From Deltaproteobacteria bacterium (GTDB lineage Bacteria; Myxococcota_A; Bradymonadia; REDH01): a stretch of DNA of 64,000 nucleotides. The stretch lies in assembly GCA_007693585.1 (NCBI GenBank), contig REDH01000147.1:40323-104322 (forward strand), read 5' to 3'. The notes beneath the pieces were generated by a model. It ran no database searches and was not told the DNA's origin. It saw only the letters and a list, made by a program, of their open reading frames with translations. Of this stretch, positions 10,101 to 18,119 are shown piece by piece (positions within the stretch are counted from its first letter, which is position 1; each line of letters starts with the position of its first letter). The translations under genes and the position numbers were made by a program.

Positions 10101-10241
10101 CAGGGACCGCTGGCCCAGGTGGTCATCGGGGGGCTGCTGTCCTCGACGGCGATCAGTCTCATGCTCGTCCCCGTGCTGTACTACAACGCGGAGCGCCTGC
10201 GGGGATGGCTGGCCGGAAGACTGAAGCTCAGGGCGTCGTGA
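7140..10241 (+). CDS. RND efflux permease, AcrB/HAE1 type
   Basis: A full-length 1033-residue proton-driven pump with twelve predicted membrane helices and two large periplasmic loops. RPVATAMVFVALTVLGAFAF is helix 1. The helix-4 proton relay reads GMLVDNAIVILENI, with a single Asp where AcrB has two, as in MdtB/MdtC-like and many uncharacterised pumps. The second half repeats the fold (LGLGLLLAMLLVYMIMAGQFESFLHP...) and has NNAIVLVDYINLMR at helix 10. It completes a TolC/adaptor/pump operon. No regulator adjoins the operon, so inducer and substrate are unknown. Its 3' end overlaps the convergent PEGA-protein gene by 14 bases. Confidence 0.95.
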   Translation: MSLSRTAVRRPVATAMVFVALTVLGAFAFMRLQVDLFPSVDFPTINVITSYAGVAPEEIETLITRPIEGAVARVEGVDRLESTSLEGRSRVALRFDWGKDLETATNDVRAAVDRVRDALPDDAGAPIIFKFDIANFPIMNLALAADGMDEGRIRRFAEDVVRPRLERIVGVADVEVRGAREREIRIEVDPERLAGLGLTLQDVTAGLRAENLTVPAGVVRQPRENILIRAMGEIESLEELTQVVLTRRDGVPIRVADIGILVDGFSEVENIVRINGTQGVQLVIRKSPDANTVEVADLLYDAIDRFNRDFEDQARISIIVDSSTFIRDSIDGVLFAISIGGFLAILVLLFFLQSVRATIVVGVTIPIAAISTFLLMQQFDLTLNLISFGGLAVGLGMLVDNAIVILENIYRHREAGEDPEEAAIVGAEEVASAITASTMTTLAVFVPVLFLGGFAAVFFSQMALVVTAALLCSLFAALTLVPVLSSVLLRRVGREEDESRNAIRRALDHLDRLYSGFVHTCLRFPLVVIGVSVALLAGAIHLFADVGRELLPESDEGEVRIMAEYPSGTRVEVTEAAVLRIEALIAEHVPEAADVLSTLGTPGFWSSSGEESASIRLNLVPHGERTRSSEEVAAALRPILARELPGMRVFARPGTGLWIFNFIRGGDERVRVEIRGFDMDTAELLMGEVRGLLGEVDGVTDVRSSRRAGGREVRMFVDREAAADLGLTTRQVVEGISMLVGGGRAGVFREGGDEFEIRVRLRGAELHSPERLLEVPFRLPDGGVVALGDLVRTEDGETPRAIERLGQERIVWVGASLDGTRTLGEINDDVRDRLRELDIPDDFSVLVAGEGDEQQRTFGALGLGLLLAMLLVYMIMAGQFESFLHPVIIMSSIPFAFIGAVASLLFFGATLNINSFMGVIVLVGVVANNAIVLVDYINLMRRKFGYALREAVVESARRRLRPILMTTLTTTLALSPIALATGAGSENQGPLAQVVIGGLLSSTAISLMLVPVLYYNAERLRGWLAGRLKLRAS

Positions 10242-11310
10242 GCCGGAGCGCGAGGGAGGCGGTCCAGCCGCCATCGGGCAGCGGTGCAGCGACCGGACCG
10301 AGGCGGAGCGCCTCGGTGCGTCGCTGCCGCTGGGCGCGGCGGACCACGAGGCCGGTGGTTCCGGCGCTGGCCAGCACGAGCCCGGAGCCCACGGTGGAGG
10401 CGGTGCCGGTGCTGTCGAGGTCGGCGAGCGCCCCCGCGATGGCGATGGCCGACCCGCTGATGAGGAGGCCGGTGGAGGCGATCAGGGGAGCCACGGGGAG
10501 CGGAGGGGGCTCGGGTGCCCGCCACGGGTCCCCGTAGGCCCGTGCGGAGGGGGTGTCGCCCTTGGCCGGGGGGGTGCGGGTGGTGGCGTCGTCCGGGGGG
10601 GGCGGTGCAGGTTCGTCCTCGAGATCGCCGTCCGGGTCCTCGCTCTCGGGTGCGGGCGGCGCCGGGTCCTCGGTGGAGTCATCGTCGTGCTGCCGAGGGG
10701 TCGGTGTGGCCTGCGGAGGTCTGGAGGCGGCCGAGCCGGGTTCGAGTGGCACGTAGAGCCTGAAGACGCTGCCGGAGGGGAGCTGGACGCGTTCGCGGTA
10801 GGGGACGTGGTCTCGGGTGCGCACGTCGAGGATGACCAGTCCGTGGGGGACATCGAGGTCGAGGGGGGTGCGTCCGACGAGCTCGTCGTCGATCCGGACC
10901 TCGGCGCGGTCGGGCCGGGAGGAGATGACGACGCGCGCGGGCCGGTTGGCGAGTTCCTCGGTGAGGGAGCGGTGGATGTTGTCGACGCGCTGGATGCCTC
11001 GTCGGGCCTGTCTCCGGGTGGCGTCCTCGGTGCTGTGGGTGACGGCGCGTTCGAACCACTCGCGGGCTTCGCGAAGCTGTCCGGCGTTCTCCCAGGCGAG
11101 TGCGGCGTTGAGGGCGAGGGTTCCGCTGGGGACGTGGTCGAAGGCGCGGGCGAAGGAGTCGGCGGCGTGGAGGTACTCGCCGCCGGCGAACTGGAGCTCG
11201 GCGATCTGGAAGAGTCGCTCGGCCTCGGCGCGGGGCGAGGTGTCGCGGGGCGTGCTCTCGGCGCCGGCGGTGGCGGGCAGGAAGAGGAGCAGCGCGGTGA
11301 TGCGGAGCAG
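10228..11310 (-). CDS. Secreted TPR and PEGA-domain protein
   Basis: A signal peptide (ITALLLFLPATAGA) is followed by TPR-like helices (ERLFQIAELQFAGGEYLHAADSF), then a PEGA module (ARVVISSRPDRAEVRIDDELVGRTPLDLDVPHG), a Pro/Asp/Glu-rich linker, and one or two hydrophobic segments near the C-terminus. This plan is common in Myxococcota periplasmic proteins next to kinases. The start is unusual. No ATG, GTG or TTG lies near the signal peptide in this frame; a CTG at 11310 gives a textbook signal peptide 13 bases after the kinase stop. The nearest ATGs (11469, 11481) lie inside the kinase gene and would bury the signal. I chose CTG 11310 with low certainty. Function is unknown; kinase partnership is inferred from position. 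Confidence 0.7.
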   Translation of the reverse strand: MLRITALLLFLPATAGAESTPRDTSPRAEAERLFQIAELQFAGGEYLHAADSFARAFDHVPSGTLALNAALAWENAGQLREAREWFERAVTHSTEDATRRQARRGIQRVDNIHRSLTEELANRPARVVISSRPDRAEVRIDDELVGRTPLDLDVPHGLVILDVRTRDHVPYRERVQLPSGSVFRLYVPLEPGSAASRPPQATPTPRQHDDDSTEDPAPPAPESEDPDGDLEDEPAPPPPDDATTRTPPAKGDTPSARAYGDPWRAPEPPPLPVAPLIASTGLLISGSAIAIAGALADLDSTGTASTVGSGLVLASAGTTGLVVRRAQRQRRTEALRLGPVAAPLPDGGWTASLALRLTTP

Positions 11311-11323
11311 GCGTCGGAGGGTC

Positions 11324-13228
11324 TCAGCGCTGGTCGAGGACGGGGAAGTCGGTGCTCTCCTCGTCCTCGTCTCCGGTCGGTGCGGGGTCGCTGCTGCCGG
11401 CGAACGGATCGCGCCGCGCGGCTCCGCTTCGGGAGCCCGGGCGTCGTCTCGGGGGTGCAGGGGCGGCATGGGCCTCGTCATCGTCCTCGTCGAGGCGAGG
11501 GGAGAGGGTGACGGTGACCGGGGTGGGTTGTTCCGCGGTCTGTTCGACGAGGACGCTACGCGATTCGTGTCCGGAAAGCGAGATTTCGACAGTCCAGGGG
11601 CCGGAGTCGGTGGCGAAGGCATGCTCGCAGGGGGTGGTGCAGAAGGGGGTGCTGCGGTCGGCGAGCCGGACTTCGGCGCCGGGTGGGTCGGAGACGAAGC
11701 GGACGACGTGGAGCTGGCGGTTGAGGGCGATCTCGAGGGTCTCGGGGGTCTGGCCCGGGGCGAGCTCCGGCAGGACGACGGTGCGGGCGACGTGGCCGTC
11801 GAGGGTGACCTCGAGGAGGACCGCTCGGGAGGCCGGCCTCTCGACGAAGAGGGGCGTGACGCCGACGCGCTCTCCGTCGAGGAGGACGGTGGCGCCGGGG
11901 GGAGCGGAGAGCACGGGGACGCGGGCGGTGTCGGGGGGCAGGGGGTCGGCCGGCGGGGCGGGGAGGGAGGCGCGATCGAAGCGCGGTTCGTCTGTGGGGC
12001 CGGCGTCCTCGCAGGAGCGCAGGGCGAGGGTCGTGGTGAGGGCGGCCAGGGCGGCGAGGGCGACGAGGGGGATCAGGCGCTTTCGGTCGAGGGCGGGGCG
12101 GGCGGTGGGCCGCGGCGTGGAGGGAAGGTCCTGGATGCTGATGGTGGCGCTGGGGATGCCGTCGATGGCCCCCGGCGGTTCGGCGAGGTCATCGGCCACG
12201 ATGATGGAGGAGGGGCGCTCACTGTCGTCGTCGTCGTCCTGGAGCGAGCGGTGCAGGGTGGGCGCGTCGCGTTCGATCCGCGGGCGAACGGCGGGGATGG
12301 TGACGGTCTCGGAGTGCGGGTCGCCCGTGTCCGGGTCGTCGAGGTGCTCGAACTCGGCGATGGCGAGGTCGATGAGGGTGAGGAGGCTGGCGGCGTCGTG
12401 GGGCCGGTCGTCCGCGTTCTTGGAGAGCAGTCGGACGCAGAGATCGCTGACGTGGCGGGGGATCTCGGGGGGGAGGGCGGGGACGGGGTCGTTCTGGTGC
12501 GCGAGGAGCACGGCGAGGGGGGTTGAGCCCTCGAAGGGGAGGGAGCCGCCGAGCATCTCGTAGAGGAGGACGCCGAGGGCGTAGAGGTCGGCGCGGCCGT
12601 CGATCTCCTCGCCGCGGGCCTGCTCGGGGGCCATGTACTCGGGCGTGCCGCAGACGTAGCCGGCGACGGTGATGCGGGTGGTGGTGTCCTCGTCGAGGAC
12701 GCGTGCGATGCCGAAGTCGAGGACCTTGACGAAGTCGTCGTTGTCGCCGACGCGGCTGAGCAGGATGTTGTCGGGCTTGAGGTCCCGGTGGACGATCTGT
12801 CGCCGGTGCGCTTCGTCGAGGCTGTCGGCGATCTGACGGAGGATGGCGAGTGCGCGGCGCGGGGAGATCCGGCCGAGTCTGTGGATCTCCTCGTGGAGGG
12901 GGATGCCCTCGACGAACTCCATGGCGATGAAGAAGCGCCCGGCGCTGAGTTCCCCGACGTCGTAGACCCGGACGGTGTTGGGGTGGTGGAGCCTGCTGAC
13001 GGCGAGGGCTTCCTGGGCGAAGCGTCGCTTTCCGGTCTGGTCGTCGACGAGCTCGCGCCGCATGATCTTGAGGGCGACGGTGCGGTCGAGCGGCCGCTGC
13101 ACGGCGCGGTAGACGTGTCCCATGCCGCCGCGCGCGATGTAGCTGCGGATCTCGAAGCGACCACCGACGACGGTTCCGGCGGGGAGTCGCTCGCGGGCCT
13201 CGCGCTTGGATTCGTTGCTGTCGCTCAA
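11324..13228 (-). CDS. Transmembrane Ser/Thr protein kinase with PEGA-type C-terminus
   Basis: A 634-residue Hanks-type kinase. Residues 23-295 hold the catalytic domain: glycine loop ARGGMGHVY, Lys54 in VALKIM, catalytic loop [17 protein letters not shown], and [14 protein letters not shown]. The activation loop contains [15 protein letters not shown] Ser/Asp-rich juxtamembrane linker follows, then one membrane helix near residues 385-405 ([19 protein letters not shown]). The outer part has two PEGA-like modules ([22 protein letters not shown] and [20 protein letters not shown]) and an Arg/Pro/Asp-rich tail. It would sense something outside the membrane and phosphorylate cytosolic proteins. 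All catalytic residues are present. The next gene, a PEGA secreted protein, follows 13 bases after the stop. Confidence 0.95.
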   Translation of the reverse strand: MSDSNESKREARERLPAGTVVGGRFEIRSYIARGGMGHVYRAVQRPLDRTVALKIMRRELVDDQTGKRRFAQEALAVSRLHHPNTVRVYDVGELSAGRFFIAMEFVEGIPLHEEIHRLGRISPRRALAILRQIADSLDEAHRRQIVHRDLKPDNILLSRVGDNDDFVKVLDFGIARVLDEDTTTRITVAGYVCGTPEYMAPEQARGEEIDGRADLYALGVLLYEMLGGSLPFEGSTPLAVLLAHQNDPVPALPPEIPRHVSDLCVRLLSKNADDRPHDAASLLTLIDLAIAEFEHLDDPDTGDPHSETVTIPAVRPRIERDAPTLHRSLQDDDDDSERPSSIIVADDLAEPPGAIDGIPSATISIQDLPSTPRPTARPALDRKRLIPLVALAALAALTTTLALRSCEDAGPTDEPRFDRASLPAPPADPLPPDTARVPVLSAPPGATVLLDGERVGVTPLFVERPASRAVLLEVTLDGHVARTVVLPELAPGQTPETLEIALNRQLHVVRFVSDPPGAEVRLADRSTPFCTTPCEHAFATDSGPWTVEISLSGHESRSVLVEQTAEQPTPVTVTLSPRLDEDDDEAHAAPAPPRRRPGSRSGAARRDPFAGSSDPAPTGDEDEESTDFPVLDQR

Positions 13229-13319
13229 GGGCGCCGGTCAGGGGGTGGGGAAAGCGCACACCAGCGCAGAGCCTATGCGGGCGTGGCGTCCTTGTCCAAC
13301 CCCGGCGATGGCGCAGGGC

Positions 13320-13351
13320 AAAAAGCACGGCGCCCGCCGGAGGCGGGCGCG
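13320..13351 (-). terminator. Intrinsic terminator of rpmB
   Basis: Read on the minus strand, a perfect 9-base-pair GC stem (arms 13331-13339 and 13343-13351, three-base loop) is followed by a short gap and six T residues (13320-13325). It lies 20 bases after the rpmB stop and before the kinase gene, so rpmB is probably transcribed alone. Confidence 0.85.
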
Positions 13352-13370
13352 GGGCGGGAGCGGTCGTCGC

Positions 13371-13610
13371 TCACGTGATGTCGCGGAGGGTCTTTCCGTT
13401 CTCGCGAAGCCACGCATCGAGACCGACGCGGGTCACGGAGCGCAGGGCGCGGGTGGAGAGGCGCACGCGGACCCACCGGCCCTCGCTCTCGAGGAAGAGC
13501 CGCTTGGTCTGAATGTTCGGCAGCTGCACCTTCTTCGTGCGGACGTGAGAGTGCGAGATCTGCATCTTGACGTTGCGGCGCTTGCCGGTCAGCGAGCATG
13601 TACGGGCCAT
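13371..13610 (-). CDS. rpmB: 50S ribosomal protein L28
   Basis: A 79-residue L28 with the family opening [13 protein letters not shown], the central [19 protein letters not shown] block and the C-terminal [15 protein letters not shown] block. It has one Cys only, so it is the zinc-free form. A strong AGGAGG site lies upstream of the ATG. It is divergent from rpsR and has its own terminator. The usual partner rpmG is not next to it. Confidence 0.97.
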   Translation of the reverse strand: MARTCSLTGKRRNVKMQISHSHVRTKKVQLPNIQTKRLFLESEGRWVRVRLSTRALRSVTRVGLDAWLRENGKTLRDIT

Positions 13611-13724
13611 GGGATCCTCCTGCGGGCGGCAGGTCCGGCGGGCCGGCCTGTCGAGCGAATCGGGAGCGGACTCGGGAGGGTGGGCGGCCGTGCCGGGGTG
13701 CCGGGCCCACCGAATGGAGCGCGG

Positions 13725-13753
13725 AGCCTAGTCGTCCGGTCCCCGGAATGCAA
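13725..13753 (-). promoter_or_regulatory. Predicted sigma-70-type promoter of rpmB
   Basis: Minus strand TTGCAT (13748-13753), a 17-base spacer and TAGGCT (13725-13730). Spacing is ideal, and it stands out in a GC-rich background. It lies 115 bases upstream of the rpmB start. Predicted by eye only. Confidence 0.5.
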
Positions 13754-13797
13754 GGTCTTTGTCCGGGGTTCAATCGGTGCGCGAGGTGACGTAGCAC

Positions 13798-13826
13798 TTG
13801 CCTGCCGGCGCGGGAGCTGCTATCCC
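13798..13826 (+). promoter_or_regulatory. Predicted sigma-70-type promoter of rpsR
   Basis: TTGCCT (13798-13803), a 17-base spacer and TATCCC (13821-13826), 112 bases upstream of the rpsR start. The -10 element is weak. Predicted by eye only. Confidence 0.4.
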
Positions 13827-13937
13827 CCGCCCTCCCGCGACGCCCCCCTGGCCGGAGGCGACGTGTTCCGGACTCGGCCAACCCACGGCGCTGCCTCCGC
13901 GCGGCGTGCCCGGCTCCACCCATCGAAGGAGAATCCC

Positions 13938-14180
13938 ATGGCCCGCAAGCCCCGCCCCATCCCTGGCGTCCGGCGCAAGAAGACCTGCCCGTTCCTCGCC
14001 GAGCCGTCCCTGCGCATCGACTACAAGGACGTGGCCCTGCTCAAGAAGTTCGTCTCGCCCCGCGGGAAGATCCTCCCGAGCCGCATCACCGGCGTCTCCG
14101 CCAAGTACCAGCGGCAGCTCGCCACCGCGATCAAGCGCGCACGCCAGCTCGCGCTGCTGCCCTACGAGGCCAAGGAGTGA
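13938..14180 (+). CDS. rpsR: 30S ribosomal protein S18
   Basis: An 80-residue S18 with the core [53 protein letters not shown] pattern (positions 15-67). The sequence AAGGAGAA lies five bases before the ATG. The usual neighbours rpsF, ssb and rplI are absent, so this is either a second S18 copy or a rearranged locus. Its stop overlaps the GTG start of the next lipoprotein gene. Confidence 0.97.
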   Translation: MARKPRPIPGVRRKKTCPFLAEPSLRIDYKDVALLKKFVSPRGKILPSRITGVSAKYQRQLATAIKRARQLALLPYEAKE

Positions 14181-15250
14181 GCCGCGGCGGCCGGCTCCCC
14201 GCCGCCGCCGTCCTCCTCACCCTCGGGGCGCTCGCGATGGCCGCCTGCGGCCGCACGCAGGCGCCCCTCTGGACCCCACCGGGGCCCACACCGGCCCTCT
14301 TCTGGGAGGCGGACGGAGCGCTCCCCGCGTTCGATTGGCCCCTCCCGGCCGACGCGCGGATCACCGAGCCCGCCGCAAGCCTGGCCACCGTCGAACGGGC
14401 GCTGATCGAGCGCCTGACCGGCTTCGTCCGCCAACCGCGCGTCGCCGAGCGGGTCATCCAGGCCCGGCCTGACGACCCCTTCGCCGTCGCATGGATCTCC
14501 GCCCACGAGGGCCGGGGCGCGCGCGGCACCCTGCACCACGACATCGTCGTGCTCGTCGGGAGACCCACCGCCGACGACATCCCCCGGCTGCTCGACCTCT
14601 CCCGCACCATCCATCAGCAGGACCACGGCGACGATCCGCGCCGCGTTCACCTCTTCGCCGCAGGACCCGTGCCCGAACGGGTCGTGTACCTCTTCCGTGA
14701 CCACTGGAGCGCCGACCTCGAGCGCTGTCTCGCAGCGGTCCCGAACGCATCCGAAGACCTTGTGGCGATCGAGACCTGCCTCGATCGAGTGGGCTTCTCC
14801 CCGCGCGATCCCGAGACCGGACGCCTCGACCCCCACCGCTTCGACCTGCTCTGGCGCGCCCTTCCGGGGCGTCCGCCCGCTCCGGTGCTCGACCCGCCGG
14901 AGAACGACAGAACCACCCCCGAGCGGGAACGACCCCCGGTCGCGACCTGCCAACCGCGCCGCGGTGACCCCTGCACCAGCGCGGAATACGCATGGGAGTT
15001 CGGACCGTTCATGACATTGCGCGCGCTCGGCATCATGCTCACTGCGTGGGCGGTGGAGCGGTGGCCGCGGCTCGAGGAGACGCCCGTCGACGACGCCCTC
15101 GCCGTGCACGGCGCACTGCAGGACCCCGTCCGAGAACAGGTGATCCGGCCAGCGGACTTTCCGCATCAGGCCTGGCGGGCCGGACTGGCCGCCCCCTTCG
15201 CCGCCTGGATCGACGTCGTGTCGGCCCGGCTCGACCCACCCCCCGGTTGA
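14177..15250 (+). CDS. Lipoprotein of unknown function
   Basis: A 357-residue protein with a signal peptide and lipobox (LGALAMAAC, Cys24). The rest has no family I recognise. It contains two cysteine pairs (CLAAVPN...ETC, and CQPRRGDPC) and a segment of Asp/His-rich sequence near residues 140-165. GTG 14177 overlaps the rpsR stop as GTGA, with a GAGG site inside the end of rpsR, so it could be translated from the rpsR transcript. Coupling of an envelope lipoprotein to a ribosomal gene is odd but is what the sequence shows. Confidence 0.8.
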   Translation: MSRGGRLPAAAVLLTLGALAMAACGRTQAPLWTPPGPTPALFWEADGALPAFDWPLPADARITEPAASLATVERALIERLTGFVRQPRVAERVIQARPDDPFAVAWISAHEGRGARGTLHHDIVVLVGRPTADDIPRLLDLSRTIHQQDHGDDPRRVHLFAAGPVPERVVYLFRDHWSADLERCLAAVPNASEDLVAIETCLDRVGFSPRDPETGRLDPHRFDLLWRALPGRPPAPVLDPPENDRTTPERERPPVATCQPRRGDPCTSAEYAWEFGPFMTLRALGIMLTAWAVERWPRLEETPVDDALAVHGALQDPVREQVIRPADFPHQAWRAGLAAPFAAWIDVVSARLDPPPG

Positions 15251-15269
15251 TCACGCACCCGTGGCTCCC

Positions 15270-16022
15270 ATGTCCGCCCTCCGACGATACCACCGGGTCT
15301 CCCGGGAATTCGGCAACAGCCTCATCCTGACGGCGCCGATCTTCGTGCTCTACCAGATCGGCATCCTGTTCACCGACGGATGGCGCAACGGTGTCGACCT
15401 GTTCTCCGGCCCCGTGATGCGCCTGCTCGGCGGAAGCCTCCTCGGGTACACGGTGCTCAACCTGCTGATCCTCGGCGTCTTCGTGGGGCTCTACCTCAAG
15501 CGCCGCGAAGAGCGAACCCTCGACGGACGCACCTGGGCCCTCCTCATCGTCGAGAGCACCGCGTGGGCCGTCGTCATGGGACTGTTCGCAGGAAACCTGC
15601 TCTTCCAGCTCGGATTCCGCCCCCCCCTCGCCGCCGGTCTCGAGGCCATCCCCGCGGCCACCGGGCTGCCGGCCATGGGCGTGTTCGACGCCTTCGTCCT
15701 CAGCCTCGGCGCAGGCGCGTGGGAAGAGCTCTTCTTCCGGCTCATCCTCCTCGGCGGCATGCTCTGGGGATTCAGGCGCCTCGGATGGCGCCCCTGGGTG
15801 GCCCTCGCGACCGCCCTCGTGCTCAGCAGCGTCATCTTCTCCGCCTTCCACTACGTGCCCATCGGCATGGAGTCCTGGCAGGTGTGGAGCTTCATGTTCC
15901 GATTCGTCCTCGGCATCTTCCTCGGCGTCCTCTATCTCTGGAGAGGCTTCGCCGTGGCCGTCTACGCCCACGCCATCTACGACATCCTCATCCTCGTCCC
16001 CCGCGCCATCGTCGGAGGATGA
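15270..16022 (+). CDS. CPBP-family intramembrane metalloprotease
   Basis: About 250 residues with six to seven membrane helices. The three family motifs are present: EELFFR (152-157, the EExxxR box), FSAFH with His194, and AHAIYD with His234, which together bind the catalytic zinc. Members process prenylated or other membrane proteins, and some give bacteriocin immunity. ATG 15270 is preferred to the in-frame GTG 15261. It is 19 bases after the lipoprotein gene and is followed 20 bases later by a tiny membrane-peptide gene. Confidence 0.9.
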   Translation: MSALRRYHRVSREFGNSLILTAPIFVLYQIGILFTDGWRNGVDLFSGPVMRLLGGSLLGYTVLNLLILGVFVGLYLKRREERTLDGRTWALLIVESTAWAVVMGLFAGNLLFQLGFRPPLAAGLEAIPAATGLPAMGVFDAFVLSLGAGAWEELFFRLILLGGMLWGFRRLGWRPWVALATALVLSSVIFSAFHYVPIGMESWQVWSFMFRFVLGIFLGVLYLWRGFAVAVYAHAIYDILILVPRAIVGG

Positions 16023-16042
16023 ACCCGCCCAGGACCCCAGCC

Positions 16043-16171
16043 ATGGCCTACCTCACCCTCGACGAGTGGCTGTTCACCCTCCTGCTCATCGGCATCGTCT
16101 TCGGGGTCGGGCTCATGCCGAAGCTCGCCTCGGCCGTGATCCGCGCTACCCACGACGATCCGCAGCAGTAG
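16043..16171 (+). CDS. 42-residue single-helix membrane peptide
   Basis: A short ORF of 42 residues: MAYLTLDEW, then one hydrophobic helix (LFTLLLIGIVFGVGLMP), then a charged tail ending HDDPQQ. AGGAC lies ten bases upstream. It starts 20 bases after the CPBP protease gene and reads in the same direction, so it is likely its operon partner. It matches no family known to me. It may be a small modulator or substrate of the protease; that is a guess. Confidence 0.6.
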   Translation: MAYLTLDEWLFTLLLIGIVFGVGLMPKLASAVIRATHDDPQQ

Positions 16172-16226
16172 GCCGGACCGGGCCCGCCCCCGGGCGCCGG
16201 ATGGCCCGGGTCCCGTCCGGCCCGGA

Positions 16227-17051
16227 TCAGGGGGAAGGCGGCCGTCGCCCCGTGTCCTCGCGCCAGGGCAGGGCCGGTCCCGTGCGCCCCTCCCGGGCCT
16301 CGAGCCACCAGCAGGCCGCCTGGCGAACGGCCGGGTGAACGTCGTTGGCGTTCATCAGCCGGTGCTGCAGCGGCGCCGAGAGCGTGGGCAGGATGCGCAG
16401 GGCGAGACCTGTTGGACCAAACGGATTGCTCGCCATCGCGAACCGGATGTCCATGCTCCGGAACCAGCGCGGCTCCCGAGCCACGGTGCGCAGCACCTGC
16501 GCGCGGGTCGGGCGCCGCGTGACCACCGTCATGATGTGCTGCGGCAGAATCCGAGGATTGGCGCACAGCCGCTCCACGACGAGCGGATGCTCGTCGTGGA
16601 GAAGCCGTTCCAGATACTGGGGATGCCAGCCGGACGCCCGCGCCCGCCGAACCCCGAGCGGCTCCCGCATCTGCTCCCGTGTCGCCGTCACCCGATCCCC
16701 CGGCTGCCGCGCCGGCGGCGGGTCCAGCAGAAACCACCCCACCCCGTGCAGCCCATGCCGACGGGCATGCAGGTTCATGGCCTCCACCCGCAGGCCGAGC
16801 ACCCCGTCCTCGTCCGCCCGATCCACCGCCTCCGCCAGCGAGAGCGCGAACTCCGACGCATCCGGATCACCGAGCACCGCACGATGAAGCAGCGCATCGA
16901 CATGGAGCGCCGCCACGTCCGCCTCCACCAGCCGGAGGTGTCGATCCACCTGCGTCCGCCGCAGCGGGGCGTCGGCCACGCTCAGCACCCGCAGGAGCCA
17001 GGTCTCCGCCTCGTGCGGATCCTGGCGGCTGTCCTCTCCCGAGTCGCTCAT
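16227..17051 (-). CDS. Helical-repeat protein of unknown function
   Basis: A 274-residue soluble protein without signal peptide. Its second half (residues about 135-250) reads like leucine-rich variant or HEAT-type helical repeats, with units such as QYLERLLHDEHPLVVERLCANPR (positions about 144-166), MTVVTRRPTRAQVLRTVARE and LPTLSAPLQHRLMNANDVHPAVRQAA. The first half is Arg/Asp/Glu-rich. Such repeats usually bind other proteins. The C-terminal 20 residues are Pro/Arg-rich. It is transcribed towards the small-peptide gene. No close family is recognised. Confidence 0.75.
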   Translation of the reverse strand: MSDSGEDSRQDPHEAETWLLRVLSVADAPLRRTQVDRHLRLVEADVAALHVDALLHRAVLGDPDASEFALSLAEAVDRADEDGVLGLRVEAMNLHARRHGLHGVGWFLLDPPPARQPGDRVTATREQMREPLGVRRARASGWHPQYLERLLHDEHPLVVERLCANPRILPQHIMTVVTRRPTRAQVLRTVAREPRWFRSMDIRFAMASNPFGPTGLALRILPTLSAPLQHRLMNANDVHPAVRQAACWWLEAREGRTGPALPWREDTGRRPPSP

Positions 17052-17273
17052 CGTCCGGATGCTCGTGGTTCGGGCTCCCCGGCCCCCACAGCAAGATGGG
17101 CAGCCCCGACCGCCGAAGCAAGGTCCGCGCCGACGGTCGGACGCGTTGCGTCAAGCCCGCTTGACCAGCGCCTTCAACACGCGTAGTCACGAACCTGGCA
17201 CATCATGGTCGGCGAAGGTCCTCACGGGGTAGGAGGACCGGCCCCCACCCAGCATTTCCCGCACGGTCTCCAC

Positions 17274-17897
17274 ATGAAGCTCATCAAGCGCTACACCAAT
17301 CGCAAGCTCTACGACACCGAGCGAAGCTGTTACGTGACGCTGGAGGAGATTGCCGTCATGGTGCGCGACGGTGAGGACATCCAGATCATCGACAACCGCA
17401 GCGGAGAGGATCTCACCTCCGTCACCCTCGCCCAGATCGTTCTCGAGGAAGAGAAGAAGACCCGACGGTCGTTCCCGCTCCAGACCCTCCAGATGATGAT
17501 CCGCTCCCCGTCGGACCTCATCGCCCGGCTCAGTCGCCCCGTGAACGATTTCCGCGAGGATGCGCAGCGCCAGGTCGATCGGATCCGTCGACGCGGAGAG
17601 GCCCTCGGCGAGGAGAACCGCTCCCCCCTCAGAGACTTCGTCGACAATGCCCAGCGGACCATCGACGAGATGCAGGCCGGTTTCGATGACCGCCTCCGGA
17701 CCGCCGTCGACTCCCTCACTCACGTCCCCCACCTCTACGAGATGCTGCACCGACTCGATGGAAAGGTGGAGCGCCTCGAGCGCGAGAACCGCAGGCTGCG
17801 GCGCGAGCTCGAGTGGACCCACCGGATCCTGCAGCGCAACGGCTACGCCAGCGTGCCGCGCCCCGGAGACCACTCCCCGCTGCCGGGCGACGAGTAG
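17274..17897 (+). CDS. PhaR-type polyhydroxyalkanoate regulator-like protein
   Basis: A 207-residue protein. Residues 1-60 are the PHB/PHA accumulation regulator DNA-binding domain (MKLIKRYTNRKLYDTERSCY, then VTLEEIAVMVRDGEDIQIID). Unlike PhaR, the second half is a long charged coiled coil (residues 85-185) with heptads ending ERLERENRRLRRELEWTHR. Members bind DNA and sometimes polymer granules. No PHA synthase or phasin gene is in the window, so a PHA role is not shown. The ATG at 17274 is where homology starts; earlier in-frame starts add unlike sequence. A copy of its last codons lies just downstream (17955-17981). Confidence 0.85.
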   Translation: MKLIKRYTNRKLYDTERSCYVTLEEIAVMVRDGEDIQIIDNRSGEDLTSVTLAQIVLEEEKKTRRSFPLQTLQMMIRSPSDLIARLSRPVNDFREDAQRQVDRIRRRGEALGEENRSPLRDFVDNAQRTIDEMQAGFDDRLRTAVDSLTHVPHLYEMLHRLDGKVERLERENRRLRRELEWTHRILQRNGYASVPRPGDHSPLPGDE

Positions 17898-17981
17898 AAC
17901 GCGCTCGCCGAAGGCTCCGCACAGGGGACACCCGCGTCCCGCGGACCTCGCTGCGCTGCCGGGCGACGAGTGGAACGCGCT
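17879..17981. repeat. Duplicated 3' end of the PhaR-like gene (copies 17879-17905 and 17955-17981)
   Basis: Two 27-base direct copies with one mismatch, 76 bases apart. The first covers the last codons and stop of the PhaR-like gene. In the second the TAG stop has become TGG. See the finding on local duplication. Confidence 0.85.
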
Positions 17982-18011
17982 TCCGGTCGTGCGTTCTCCA
18001 CGTCGCGGCTG

Positions 18012-18119
18012 GCGCGGGTGGGTTCAGCACTCCGCGCCGAGGGAGACCTCGCACAGGACGTCCCCGTCCCACGCGGCATCCGGGGCGCGGGTGGGTTCAG
18101 AACTCCGCGCCGAGGGAGA
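18012..18119. repeat. Duplicated 3' end of the outer-membrane protein gene (copies 18012-18046 and 18085-18119)
   Basis: Two 35-base direct copies with one mismatch, 73 bases apart. The copy at 18085-18119 contains the last codons and stop of the minus-strand barrel gene; the other lies just beyond its stop. Confidence 0.85.

Larger units (their letters stand above)
13611..13937. other. Divergent rpmB/rpsR control region
   Basis: A 327-base gap between two divergent ribosomal-protein genes. It holds one promoter-like pair on each strand (see separate entries) and a GC-rich stretch of about 110 bases upstream of each start codon. No tRNA, no convincing small ORF and no repeat were seen here. 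Confidence 0.6.

Noticed and set aside
18012..18119. Relation between the repeat at 18012-18119 and the array at 55652-55837
   Set aside because: They share a short core (gaactc-y-gcgcc), but at 18085 it is the codons for a barrel ending GAEF plus stop, so the likeness is probably chance.
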